From positions 1-35,527 of the forward strand of contig JAKSQM010000016.1 in NCBI GenBank assembly GCA_024404115.1: a stretch of DNA of 35,527 bases, in the 5' to 3' direction. The position numbers and the translations under genes were made by a program. This stretch comes from Clostridia bacterium. GTDB taxonomy: Bacteria; Bacillota; Clostridia; Oscillospirales; Acutalibacteraceae. The notes beneath the pieces are model-generated. The model ran no database searches, was not told where the DNA came from, and was given only the letters and a program-made list of their open reading frames with translations. Shown here in pieces: positions 15,514 to 23,504 of this stretch (position 1 is the first letter of the stretch; each line of letters begins with the position of its first letter).

Positions 15514-17460
15514 ATGAGCGATATTTTTTTGAATTTGCTTAACATAAGCCTTACGGCTGGGTGGCTGATTCTTGCGGTTATCCTTTTAAGGCTGATTTTA
15601 AAGAAAGCACCGAAAACGGTCAACTTTGTTTTGTGGGCGTTGGTTGCAATCAGACTTATCTGCCCATTCTCACTGCAAAGTGCGTTGAGCCTTATCCCCA
15701 GCGCAGAGCCTGTGAGAGAAACAGTGATTTCTCAGGCGGCGATTTCGGTGGATTCGGGCATAAACGCAGTTGACGAAAATGTTAATCAATTTCTTGACAC
15801 TCACTACAACGAAGCGGTGGCGGCTCAAAGCGAAAAAGCCGTTGACATTATGAGTGTACTTTCTGTTGTGTGGGTTGCAGGTTTAGTGATTATGCTTATG
15901 TTTTTTGCGATTTCGTTTATCCGCATAAGCAGGCAGACAGCAGTTAGCATCAATATTAAAGAGCGGATATGGGTGTGCGACGACATCAATTCGCCGTTTA
16001 TTTTAGGTGTCATCAAGCCGAAGATTTTTATTCCGTCGGGCATGGACGAGGAGCAGATGGAATATGTTATCTCTCACGAAAAGGCGCACCTTAAACATCT
16101 TGACCAGTGGTGGAAGCCTTTGGGATTTTTGCTTCTTTCGGTTTACTGGTTCAATCCGCTGATGTGGGCGGCATATCTGCTGCTTTGCAAGGATATTGAG
16201 CTTGCCTGCGACGAGAGAGTTATAAAAAATATGAGCAAAGACAGTGTGGCAGGCTATTCGCAGGCTCTGCTTGACTGTGTATCAAACAAACGAACAATCC
16301 TCTCCTGCCCTGTTGCATTCGGAGAGGTTGCCACTAAAGAAAGGGTGAAGAAAGTGTTGAATTACAAGAAGCCGACATTCTGGATTATTGTTGTTGCCAT
16401 TATTGCAAGCGTTGTTGTTGCAGCCTGCTTTATGACAAACCCTGTGAACACAAAGCTTAAATTTATTGACACTGAGGAGGGCGGAGCATCAAAGGCTGTT
16501 GCTTATTTCAGCAAAGAAAACTCTGCCGAAAACATTCTCAAAGACCTTAAAGGCATCGACCTTTATTATAAAGAGCCCGACTATAAGAGCCTTGGTCTGA
16601 CAGAAAAGGTTGAGGTTGACGAAGAAAGCGCCACCAAAACAATCAATTATTATGACGGCGACAAGCTGGTTTACACAGACTACGAGGGATTCGGTGAGGA
16701 CAGCTTTGACTACTACACCGAAACAGCGTCAAAGAAGCCTATAAAAATCACCTATATTGATCAGGACGGTGGACGATATGAGGTGCATGTTAAGGGCGAA
16801 AATTACGGTGCATTTTATGAAAAGCTCAACAAGAAAGCTCCGTTTGGCGCAGATGAAATTTATATAAACATTCTGAAACTTAACAAGGACAATGTTACCG
16901 AATATCTGAATTTAGATATTCAGGGCAACAAATGCACTGTTTCAAACGCAGGCTATTATAAAGACGGCGATTTCATCAGCTACAGCACATACGATGAAAA
17001 CGGCAAGCTTTATGATGACGAATATGTTAAATTTGAATGTAACAAAAGTTCGCCAAACCTTGACATAATCAACGCTGTTCTGGCTAACAAAGACAAGCTG
17101 AATGTTCAGACACTTTTGGGTATGCAGCATTTTTCTTATTCTAATGTTGGCAACGCTAAGAAGTGGTATATCACAACAAAGATCAAGGTTCTTTTTGACA
17201 CAGAAGCAAAGGCAAAGGAATTTGCGCAGAACAAGGCTTTTGACGGTCAGGAGGCAGAGGTTAGCAATGAGAGCAGTGGCTGGACTGTTCAGCTAAAGAA
17301 TGTAAACATTCCGCTGGCAGAGGGCATAAGATTTGACAGCAGAGATGTGTTCCAGCAGGTTGAATATGACATTGATGATCCTGTTTACAGAATACTGAAA
17401 TTTGAGGGCAATGAGCTTGTTGGTCTTGAGCCAAGAGGCGGAGAGCTTGAATATTATTGA
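15514..17460 (+). CDS. BlaR1/MecR1-like M56 membrane metallopeptidase sensor, non-PBP C-terminal domain
   Basis: The protein has 648 residues. Two N-terminal helices (about 8-30 and 35-60) are followed by an external loop, a helix near 113-135, and the M56 zinc protease motif S-H188-E-K-A-H192-LKHLD. ELACDE at 229-234 supplies the third ligand. A further helix lies near 288-310. By analogy with BlaR1 it should cleave, or trigger cleavage of, the repressor encoded just upstream. The external C-terminal part (about 315-648) is not a penicillin-binding domain: I find no Ser-x-x-Lys/Lys-Thr-Gly set. It is Asp/Lys/Tyr-rich with beta-type sequence, so the signal sensed is probably not a beta-lactam captured the BlaR1 way. 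Confidence 0.88.
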   Translation: MSDIFLNLLNISLTAGWLILAVILLRLILKKAPKTVNFVLWALVAIRLICPFSLQSALSLIPSAEPVRETVISQAAISVDSGINAVDENVNQFLDTHYNEAVAAQSEKAVDIMSVLSVVWVAGLVIMLMFFAISFIRISRQTAVSINIKERIWVCDDINSPFILGVIKPKIFIPSGMDEEQMEYVISHEKAHLKHLDQWWKPLGFLLLSVYWFNPLMWAAYLLLCKDIELACDERVIKNMSKDSVAGYSQALLDCVSNKRTILSCPVAFGEVATKERVKKVLNYKKPTFWIIVVAIIASVVVAACFMTNPVNTKLKFIDTEEGGASKAVAYFSKENSAENILKDLKGIDLYYKEPDYKSLGLTEKVEVDEESATKTINYYDGDKLVYTDYEGFGEDSFDYYTETASKKPIKITYIDQDGGRYEVHVKGENYGAFYEKLNKKAPFGADEIYINILKLNKDNVTEYLNLDIQGNKCTVSNAGYYKDGDFISYSTYDENGKLYDDEYVKFECNKSSPNLDIINAVLANKDKLNVQTLLGMQHFSYSNVGNAKKWYITTKIKVLFDTEAKAKEFAQNKAFDGQEAEVSNESSGWTVQLKNVNIPLAEGIRFDSRDVFQQVEYDIDDPVYRILKFEGNELVGLEPRGGELEYY

Positions 17461-17475
17461 TAAAGGTGATTTTCA

Positions 17476-18075
17476 GTGAAACACGCAGTTATTTATATTC
17501 ACGGCAACGGCGGAAACGCTGAGGAAGCGGAGCATTATGTGCCACTTTTTAAAGGCTGTGATGTGATTGGATTTTCGTACAATTCCGCTTCACCGTGGGA
17601 AGCAAAAGAAGAATTTCCGTTGTTTTTTGATAAAGTGAAAGCAGAGTATGACAGCGTAACACTTGTGTGCAACAGCATTGGCGCATATTTTGCAATGTGC
17701 TCTTTGTGGGATAAAGAAATCAGGCAGGCATTTTTTATTTCGCCTGTGGTGGATATGGAACAGCTCATAAAAGATATGATGATGTGGGCAGGCGTTACGG
17801 AGGATGAACTCCAGAAAAAGGGCATAATTCAAACGGCAGACGGCAATGTGCTTTCGTGGGATTATCTCTCCTATGTCCGCAAAAATCCCGTTATATGGAA
17901 TGTGCCCACAAACATTCTTTACGGCTCAGAGGATGCGCTGACATCCTATAAGACTATCACAGAGTTTGCAGGGAAAACGGGCGCAACGCTCACTGTTATG
18001 GATGGCGGCGAGCATTGGTTTCACACAGAGGAACAGATGAAATTCCTCGACAGTTGGATAGAAAGATTGAAATAA
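17476..18075 (+). CDS. Small alpha/beta hydrolase
   Basis: This 199-residue alpha/beta hydrolase opens with the oxyanion-type motif HGNGGN at 9-14. The elbow is C-N-S67-I-G rather than G-x-S-x-G, and probable acid Asp153 (GSEDALTS) and His180 (GGEHWF) complete a triad. The start is GTG, preceded by AAAGGTGA. It is the third gene of the blaI-blaR-like operon, 15 bases after blaR, so it is probably part of the induced response. The substrate is unknown; the size suggests a serine hydrolase of the YdeN/RBBP9 type. Confidence 0.82.
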   Translation: MKHAVIYIHGNGGNAEEAEHYVPLFKGCDVIGFSYNSASPWEAKEEFPLFFDKVKAEYDSVTLVCNSIGAYFAMCSLWDKEIRQAFFISPVVDMEQLIKDMMMWAGVTEDELQKKGIIQTADGNVLSWDYLSYVRKNPVIWNVPTNILYGSEDALTSYKTITEFAGKTGATLTVMDGGEHWFHTEEQMKFLDSWIERLK

Positions 18076-18079
18076 AAAG

Positions 18080-18118
18080 ATGGCTATGGGAATTGATTTT
18101 CTCATAGCCATTGTTTTG
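18080..18118 (+). terminator. Terminator after the alpha/beta hydrolase
   Basis: A perfect ATGGCTATG/CATAGCCAT stem, extended by GAA/TTC pairing, is followed by TGTTTTG, five bases after the stop codon. Confidence 0.8.
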
Positions 18119-18132
18119 TTCGCAATAAAATT

Positions 18133-18206
18133 CTTAGAAAAGTAAAATGGCTACAAGTTACCTCATAGCCATTAGAAATTATTTTACTTTTCGGTCTGCG
18201 CTAAAT
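18133..18206 (+). repeat. Hairpin-in-palindrome element, copy A
   Basis: Outer arms GAAAAGTAAAA and TTTTACTTTTC enclose an inner hairpin (TGGCTA...TAGCCA). The right arm continues into CGGTCTGCGCTAAAT, which recurs in copies B and C. The element lies between convergent genes. Confidence 0.75.
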
Positions 18207-18296
18207 ACACAGCTGAAACAAGGATTTTCGCATTTTGATGCAGAAAGGATTTTTCTCGTCTGCCGCTGTATGCGATACTGCAAAGGCGAAAAAATC
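18207..18296. repeat. Spacer between the two elements, with GGATTTTT repeats
   Basis: No gene is seen here. AAGGATTTTCGC, AAAGGATTTTTCTCG and the inverted CGAAAAAATCCTT lie within 90 bases and could pair with each other. Nothing else is recognised. Confidence 0.5.
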
Positions 18297-18370
18297 CTTA
18301 GAAAAGTAAAAGCGGATATGTTGCCATAACCGCCTTTAATATATCTTTTACTTTTCGTTCTGCGCTAAAT
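18297..18370 (+). repeat. Hairpin-in-palindrome element, copy B
   Basis: The same GAAAAGTAAAA ... TTTTACTTTTC arms and CGTTCTGCGCTAAAT tail as copy A are present. The inner stem is different (AGCGG ... CCGCCTTT). It lies immediately beyond the 3' end of the deacetylase gene on the other strand and probably serves as its terminator too. Confidence 0.75.
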
Positions 18371-18387
18371 GCGGAAATCCGCTGATC

Positions 18388-19287
18388 TTATTTGCGCATT
18401 TCAGCCAAATCACGATATGTAATAAGTTTGATACCATTTGCTTCAATGTGCTGTCTTGTTGCAGGGTCGTTGAGGATTTTGTATTCCCATACTCTGCGGT
18501 GCCAGCAGCCTGTGATGCTCTTGAGCTCGTCGCACTCAACTGCGGGATGCATATATGTTTCTGTGATTCCGTTGGGGAATGACTTGTAAAGCTCGTAGAT
18601 GTACTCTTTAAAGTCCTCATATCCTCTGAAATCTTTGCCGTCCCACTCGTTGGGAATAAGGTAATCGGGAAGTGCTACGCCTTTCATATCTGCATAGCCG
18701 ATAACCTGTGCATATGCGGCATTGAGAGCCTCAAAATCAATCTTGATTTCAAGAGTTGAGTTTGTTGCCATTTCGGGGGGAAGGTATCTGGGAAGTCTGA
18801 AAGGAAGTCCGTACTCTGCACATACATCAAGAGTTTTGAGGAGAAGCTCAAATCTGCCTGTTTCGATGCCGTAAAGTGAACCCATGTGGTTATCAAGATG
18901 TGAGGGTGTAAGACCAAGCTTCTTTGAAAGCTCAACCTGTGCACGGATTTCGCCTGCAACCTCTTCAAGGTCTGCGTGCTTCTCAACATCAACACTTTCG
19001 TGCCACATATAGCCCTCTTCATCACGAAGAGAAGCTGTCTTTTCCTGATTTACAGGAGCCCAGCGGAAGCTGCCCCACTCACTTGTGAAAGTAAGATGTG
19101 TGCCGATTGCAAACTGGGGATTTTCTTTTGCAAATTTGCAAGCTGCCTTTGACCACTGGCAGGGCATCATAATTGTGGATGATGTAAGAGAACTTTTTTC
19201 ATTCTTGAAAAGATCTGAAACTGCTTTAACCGACGCATTGCACATACCAAAGTCATCGGCATTGATTATTAAATATCTATCTGACAT
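18388..19287 (-). CDS. ChbG/YdjC-family carbohydrate deacetylase
   Basis: This 299-residue protein has the ChbG/HpnK (YdjC) family motifs: NADDFG at 9-14 with metal-binding Asp residues, IGTHLTFTSEW near 81, SHLDNHMGSLYG near 149, and the late TYMHPAVECDELK. Family members remove acetyl groups from oligosaccharides such as diacetylchitobiose. An AGGAGG site precedes the ATG. The gene is divergent from, and next to, a GNAT acetyltransferase and a GH20 hexosaminidase, which supports a role in processing N-acetylhexosamine glycans; that link is inference. It contains a lineage-type insert around EWDGKDFRGYEDFKE. Confidence 0.88.
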   Translation of the reverse strand: MSDRYLIINADDFGMCNASVKAVSDLFKNEKSSLTSSTIMMPCQWSKAACKFAKENPQFAIGTHLTFTSEWGSFRWAPVNQEKTASLRDEEGYMWHESVDVEKHADLEEVAGEIRAQVELSKKLGLTPSHLDNHMGSLYGIETGRFELLLKTLDVCAEYGLPFRLPRYLPPEMATNSTLEIKIDFEALNAAYAQVIGYADMKGVALPDYLIPNEWDGKDFRGYEDFKEYIYELYKSFPNGITETYMHPAVECDELKSITGCWHRRVWEYKILNDPATRQHIEANGIKLITYRDLAEMRK

Positions 19288-19323
19288 AATTATCCTCCTA
19301 AGGATATATTTTTTAGCACAGAT

Positions 19324-19352
19324 AATATACCATACTTAAACCCTGTTTTCAA
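19324..19352 (-). promoter_or_regulatory. Promoter of the ChbG-family gene
   Basis: The minus strand has TTGAAA (19347-19352) and TATATT (19324-19329) separated by 17 bases, preceding the AGGAGG site by about 20 bases. Confidence 0.75.
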
Positions 19353-19439
19353 TAAGCTAAGTGCAAATACGGCAAAATAGATAAAGTACAGTTCAAAAAT
19401 ATGTTGAATATTTTCATTTTTTTGCGCCCATTTATAGTG

Positions 19440-19445
19440 TATAAT
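19440..19445 (+). promoter_or_regulatory. Probable -10 of the GNAT-GH20 pair
   Basis: A TATAAT hexamer lies 17 bases before the ATG at 19463, with no good -35. The resulting leader would be very short. Confidence 0.35.
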
Positions 19446-19462
19446 ATTTGTTGGTGATAAAT

Positions 19463-20035
19463 ATGGAAGTTAAAATCAGAAAATATCAAGAGAAAGACAA
19501 GGAAAGGTTAAGATTTATTTGCAGTGAAACGGCTGGGGAATATTTCAGAAAGAGTGATGAAATGCTATCGGCTGTGCCTGCGATTTATAATGACTATTTC
19601 ACAGAGAATGAGCCGCAGAATATTTTTGTGGCAACAGACGAAAATGATGAAGCGCAGGGGTATATCATCTGCTGCACTGAGCCGCAGAATTTTCGCAAAA
19701 AAATGATAAAAAAATACATCCCGAAAGCGGTGAAAAAAAGCGTAAAAATGCTCCCTGCCTGTATGGGATATATGGCATCTTTATCTATGGCAAAAAGAGA
19801 GGACAGGGTGCATCTTCACATTGATATTCTGCCCCAATTTCAGCATATGGGCGTTGGCACTTTGCTCATTGATGCTTTGCGAAATCATCTTAAAAATGAG
19901 GGCATAAAAGAGCTTTGCGTCAACACAATTGACCCCAACGAGAGCGCATATAAATTCTATAAAAAATACGGATTTAAAGACAACAAAAAGTTACCTATGG
20001 GACTTGTTTCGCTTAAAATTTCTACTGACAAATAA
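19463..20035 (+). CDS. GNAT family N-acetyltransferase
   Basis: This acetyltransferase of 190 residues uses acetyl-CoA. The GNAT core is visible: VHLHIDILPQFQHMGVGTLLIDAL, in which Q-x-x-G-x-G/A binds the CoA pyrophosphate, and NPNESAYKFYKKYGF-like C-terminal text (here DPNESAYKFYKKYGF). The acceptor is unknown. The ATG at 19463 is preferred over an upstream TTG because it has GGTGAT 5 bases upstream. The GH20 gene follows after 10 bases, so the two are co-transcribed; an acceptor amino sugar is possible but unproven. Confidence 0.87.
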   Translation: MEVKIRKYQEKDKERLRFICSETAGEYFRKSDEMLSAVPAIYNDYFTENEPQNIFVATDENDEAQGYIICCTEPQNFRKKMIKKYIPKAVKKSVKMLPACMGYMASLSMAKREDRVHLHIDILPQFQHMGVGTLLIDALRNHLKNEGIKELCVNTIDPNESAYKFYKKYGFKDNKKLPMGLVSLKISTDK

Positions 20036-20045
20036 GGGAGGATTT

Positions 20046-21464
20046 ATGATGATAAGGCTGATTCCGCAACCGCAAAAAATTATTGGAAAGAACGGATTTT
20101 GCACCGACGAAAGCAAAAAAGAATACATAAAAAATGCTGAGATGAAAGAGGAAAGCTACTCTGTTTTAATTAAAGCTGACGGAATAAAAATCACCGCAAA
20201 GGATGAGCGTGGATTTTTTTATGCCGACAAAACTCTTGAGCAGATGAAAGGAATTTACAGTCCCCTCCCCTGCGCAGAAATTTATGACGAGCCTGCGTTT
20301 TCTCACAGAGCATTTATGCTGGACAGCGCGCGGCATATGATTGATGTTGACGAAATCAAAAAAATGGTTGACATTGCAAGTGAACTAAAAATGAACAAGT
20401 TTCACTGGCATCTTTCTGACGATCAGGGATTCAGAATTGAGCTTAAAAGCTACCCTCAATTGACGAAGCTTGGCAGTGTGAGAAAGTGCGACAATTTTGG
20501 CTCAATGTGCAGAAGCGACAAGGAGTATTCGGGCTACTACACAAGGGCGGAGATTAAAGAAGTTATCGACTATTGCAGTGAGCGTTTTATTGAGGTTATC
20601 CCCGAAATTGATATGCCTGGGCACACCTCGGCGATACTTCATGTTTTCCCCGAAATCAGTTGCAGGAAGCTGCCTGTTGAAGTGAAAACGAGGCAGGGAA
20701 TTTATAAAGATAACCTGTGCATCGGCAACGAAAAAACTGAGGAATTTTTGCACAATTTAATTGACGAAATCTGCGAAATTTTTCCGTCAGAAATGTTCCA
20801 TATCGGCGGCGATGAATCACCCGATGATTACAGAAAAAATTGCCCTCTTTGCCAGCAAAAAATTAAAGAAAATAATCTTGAAAACAGTGCAGAGCTTCAA
20901 TGCCTTTTTGCAGAAAAAATCAGCGAGTATCTGAAATCAAAAGGCAAAAAAGCGATTGTGTGGAACGATATTTTAAAGGGTGGAATGGTGAATGAGGACA
21001 TCACTGTTCAGCGTTGGCTCGACCCGAAAAAGAATGGATTTAAGGCGGCAAACAGCGGAAACAAGGTGATTATTTCTGACTTTAAGCCATATTATTTTGA
21101 TTATCCTTACGGAATGTATCCGCTGAAAAATGTTTATAAGCACAACCCAGTTGGTGCAAAGGAGCTGACAGAAAAAGGCAGAGAAAATATTATCGGCATT
21201 GAAACGCCTTTGTGGACGGAGTTTGTTGACAGCGCAGAAAGAATAGAATATCTTTGCCTGCCAAGGTGGTTTGCATTCAGCGAAAATGCGTGGACTAATG
21301 TAGATAAAAAATCCTATAAAAATTTCAAAAAAACTTTAGAAAAACTTGCAGAAATTTATAAGAAAAAAGGCTACAATTTTGCAGAGAAAAATGAGTGGGA
21401 TATGCCGATTTTTAAACGCCTTTATGACACATTAAATTTTTTCAAAAAGTTCCTCGCAAAATAA
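20046..21464 (+). CDS. Glycoside hydrolase family 20 beta-N-acetylhexosaminidase
   Basis: This 472-residue enzyme has no signal peptide. A short N-terminal alpha/beta domain (1-85) precedes the GH20 barrel. Barrel motifs are RAFMLDSARHM near 88, KMNKFHWHLSDDQGFRIE near 115, PEIDMPGHTSAIL near 186 and the catalytic pair Asp256-Glu257 in FHIGGDESPDDY. It should release terminal GlcNAc or GalNAc inside the cell by substrate-assisted catalysis. GGGAGG precedes tandem ATG codons at 20046 and 20049. It follows the GNAT gene and lies near the divergent deacetylase gene. Confidence 0.93.
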   Translation: MMIRLIPQPQKIIGKNGFCTDESKKEYIKNAEMKEESYSVLIKADGIKITAKDERGFFYADKTLEQMKGIYSPLPCAEIYDEPAFSHRAFMLDSARHMIDVDEIKKMVDIASELKMNKFHWHLSDDQGFRIELKSYPQLTKLGSVRKCDNFGSMCRSDKEYSGYYTRAEIKEVIDYCSERFIEVIPEIDMPGHTSAILHVFPEISCRKLPVEVKTRQGIYKDNLCIGNEKTEEFLHNLIDEICEIFPSEMFHIGGDESPDDYRKNCPLCQQKIKENNLENSAELQCLFAEKISEYLKSKGKKAIVWNDILKGGMVNEDITVQRWLDPKKNGFKAANSGNKVIISDFKPYYFDYPYGMYPLKNVYKHNPVGAKELTEKGRENIIGIETPLWTEFVDSAERIEYLCLPRWFAFSENAWTNVDKKSYKNFKKTLEKLAEIYKKKGYNFAEKNEWDMPIFKRLYDTLNFFKKFLAK

Positions 21465-21465
21465 T

Positions 21466-21506
21466 AAAAACGGTTATGAGATTTTTGTGTCTCATAGCCG
21501 TTTAAT
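21466..21506. terminator. Bidirectional terminator between GH20 and metallophosphoesterase genes
   Basis: An AAACGGTTATGAGA/TCTCATAGCCGTTT stem has T-rich tails on both sides. It serves the GH20 gene on the plus strand and the metallophosphoesterase gene on the minus strand. Confidence 0.85.
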
Positions 21507-21507
21507 T

Positions 21508-22572
21508 TTATAATTCAAATTTTGGAGGAATTATAACTGTTTCCGTTTCATATGTTCCGTTTTCATAAAGGGTAATAAGTCTGCCGCCATGGTCGTTGCC
21601 GTAGGTTTCGTAGCCACAGCCGATTGTCTGATAAAGCTCGATTCCGTCTTTTTCAAAGCAAAAGCTGTTGATGTGGTCATGACCGAAAAATGCCGCCTTT
21701 ATGTCGCCGCATTTTACCCACGATTGGAACTCTTTTCTATCCTCCATGGGCGGGCACGGCTTTTCAAGAAGTCTGCCAGATTTTATCGCACCATCTTTGG
21801 CACGGAAAAACTTTCCGCTATGCTCATAATCGCTATCTTTTTCATCACATTCTTCAATAAAATCAAACACCTGATTGACGGGCATATGCTGAAAAAGCAC
21901 CGCAGGGATCGTTTTGCCAAACTGCTCTTTTTCTTTTTTAACTGTATTTTCATACCACTGGAGCTGGTCGGAATGAACGCAATCGGCATCATAAGAAATG
22001 ACGGTTCTGTCTGCCTTTCTTGGGTAATCATTTGAGTCAAAGCACCAGATATTCCACATAACCTCATCGCTGTTATTTTTAAGCACAGGCAGGTGATAAT
22101 TTCCGCAGCCGTAAACATCCGCTTCGTTAAAGCAACCTCTGAAATTATCGTAGCCCATGTAAATGCTCATCTGAATTTCTCTTGAAAGAAGCTGTGCGAT
22201 ATGCTCATTCTGCCCGTCGTGATTGCCAAAAACAACCGCCAGCGGAACATTGAATTTTTTGACTTCGCCAATGATTTTTTGAAGGCACCAGAGGGCAAAT
22301 TCGTCTGTCATTTCGTCCCAGTGTCCGCCGATATTATCACCGCCAAAAACAACAAGATCGGGCGAAGTTTTTTCGATAGCTTTTGAGATTGTGTTAAGGG
22401 TATTTTCGTTCTTTTTTTCGGGGATAGTTCTGTCAATATCATCGTCCATTAAAGGGTGGACTTTATGAATATCGGTTATATGAAGAATTTTAAAACTGCC
22501 ATCCTTTGAAAAACGCAGTGGCGGAAGTGAAGTGAGTTTTTCTTTTTGAGTTAATGTGTAGCCTGTTGCCAT
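21508..22572 (-). CDS. Calcineurin-like metallophosphoesterase
   Basis: This 354-residue enzyme shows the full metallophosphoesterase motif set: T33-D34-I-H36, GGDN ending at 80, GNHD at 116-119, LFQHMP in the middle, and FGHDH near 300. Two metal ions would be held by these residues. The insertion-rich layout resembles the fungal DCR2/bacterial DCR2-like branch. It has no signal peptide or membrane segment, so it acts in the cytoplasm; the phosphoester cleaved is unknown. It is divergent from the nitroreductase gene, and its AAGGAG site precedes the ATG. Confidence 0.9.
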   Translation of the reverse strand: MATGYTLTQKEKLTSLPPLRFSKDGSFKILHITDIHKVHPLMDDDIDRTIPEKKNENTLNTISKAIEKTSPDLVVFGGDNIGGHWDEMTDEFALWCLQKIIGEVKKFNVPLAVVFGNHDGQNEHIAQLLSREIQMSIYMGYDNFRGCFNEADVYGCGNYHLPVLKNNSDEVMWNIWCFDSNDYPRKADRTVISYDADCVHSDQLQWYENTVKKEKEQFGKTIPAVLFQHMPVNQVFDFIEECDEKDSDYEHSGKFFRAKDGAIKSGRLLEKPCPPMEDRKEFQSWVKCGDIKAAFFGHDHINSFCFEKDGIELYQTIGCGYETYGNDHGGRLITLYENGTYETETVIIPPKFEL

Positions 22573-22601
22573 TGCTATGCTCCTTTTTTTATTTTGTGAT
22601 A

Positions 22602-22630
22602 ATTATAACATTAAATGAAAAAAATTTCAA
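22602..22630 (-). promoter_or_regulatory. Promoter of the metallophosphoesterase gene
   Basis: The minus strand has TTGAAA (22625-22630) and TATAAT (22602-22607) separated by 17 bases. Confidence 0.78.
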
Positions 22631-22647
22631 CATAAGGCAAATGTTTC

Positions 22648-22676
22648 TTGACTTTTTTGCCCATAGCGAATAAAAT
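22648..22676 (+). promoter_or_regulatory. Promoter of the nitroreductase gene
   Basis: TTGACT (22648-22653) and TAAAAT (22671-22676) are separated by 17 bases, and the ribosome site begins about 17 bases further on. It lies back to back with the promoter at 22602-22630. Confidence 0.75.
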
Positions 22677-22704
22677 ATCATCAAGAAAAAACAGGAGGGC
22701 AATT

Positions 22705-23367
22705 ATGGATATTTTTGAAGCAATAAAAACAAGGCACTCTGTTCGCTCATACAGCGATAAAAAAATTGAGCCCGAAAAGGTTGAAAAGCTCACAAAAATC
22801 ATCAAAAAAATTAACGCCGAAAGCGGTCTTGATTTTCAGCTGATTACTGACGAGCCTGAGGGATTCACTGGCACAATGGCTCACTACGGAAGCTTCAAGG
22901 GCGTTAAGAATTATTTTGTTCTTGCAGGCCCTAAAAAGAAAGATTATGAAGTTGGTTATTACGGCGAAAAGCTTGTGCTTGCCGCTCAGATGCTTGGACT
23001 TAACACCTGCTGGGTTGCTTTGACATTTAACAAGCGCAAGGCAAAATACACCCTTAAAAAAGGCGAAAAGCTTTATGTTGTTATCTCTTTGGGATACGGC
23101 GCAACGCAGGGCAAGGCACACAAGTCAAAGGCAATCAGCGATGTTTCTGACATGAACGAAAACTCACCGCAGTGGTATAAAGACGGAATTGAGGCAGTTA
23201 TGCTTGCGCCCACAGCGGTTAATCAGCAGAAGTTTTATTTTGAATTAAACGGCGACGATGTAAAAATGAAAGCAGGCGGCGGATTTTACACCGAGATGGA
23301 TTTAGGTATTGCACGCTATCATTTTGACATTGGTTCGGGTAAAGTTTTGTTTGAAGAAGAGCTTTGA
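22705..23367 (+). CDS. Nitroreductase family protein (TM1586-like)
   Basis: This flavoprotein of 220 residues starts MDIFEAIKTRHSVRSYSDKKI, the classic nitroreductase N-terminus that contacts FMN phosphate through Arg and Ser residues. Later motifs are GEKLVLAAQMLGLNTCWVAL near 92 and AVMLAPTAVNQQKFYFEL near 172, a duplicated-half arrangement typical of the TM1586-like group. It likely uses NAD(P)H to reduce nitro, quinone or flavin substrates. AGGAGG precedes the ATG at 22705. It has its own promoter and precedes the MATE and MFS transporter genes. Confidence 0.88.
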   Translation: MDIFEAIKTRHSVRSYSDKKIEPEKVEKLTKIIKKINAESGLDFQLITDEPEGFTGTMAHYGSFKGVKNYFVLAGPKKKDYEVGYYGEKLVLAAQMLGLNTCWVALTFNKRKAKYTLKKGEKLYVVISLGYGATQGKAHKSKAISDVSDMNENSPQWYKDGIEAVMLAPTAVNQQKFYFELNGDDVKMKAGGGFYTEMDLGIARYHFDIGSGKVLFEEEL

Positions 23368-23429
23368 TTTTTTTAAAAAATCGAGCAAAAATTTTCAAAA
23401 AAATAAAACAAAAACTGCATAAAAAATTT

Positions 23430-23476
23430 ATTGCCGAGAGCTGATTTTTTCAAAAAGTTTTCGGCAATTATTTTGT
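23430..23476 (+). terminator. Probable terminator after the nitroreductase gene
   Basis: ATTGCCGA pairs with TCGGCAAT around an AT-rich loop, followed by TATTTTG. The stem is modest, so read-through into the MATE gene is possible. Confidence 0.55.
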
Positions 23477-23504
23477 GTAAAAATTTTTAAAAAAGGAGAA
23501 AGAA

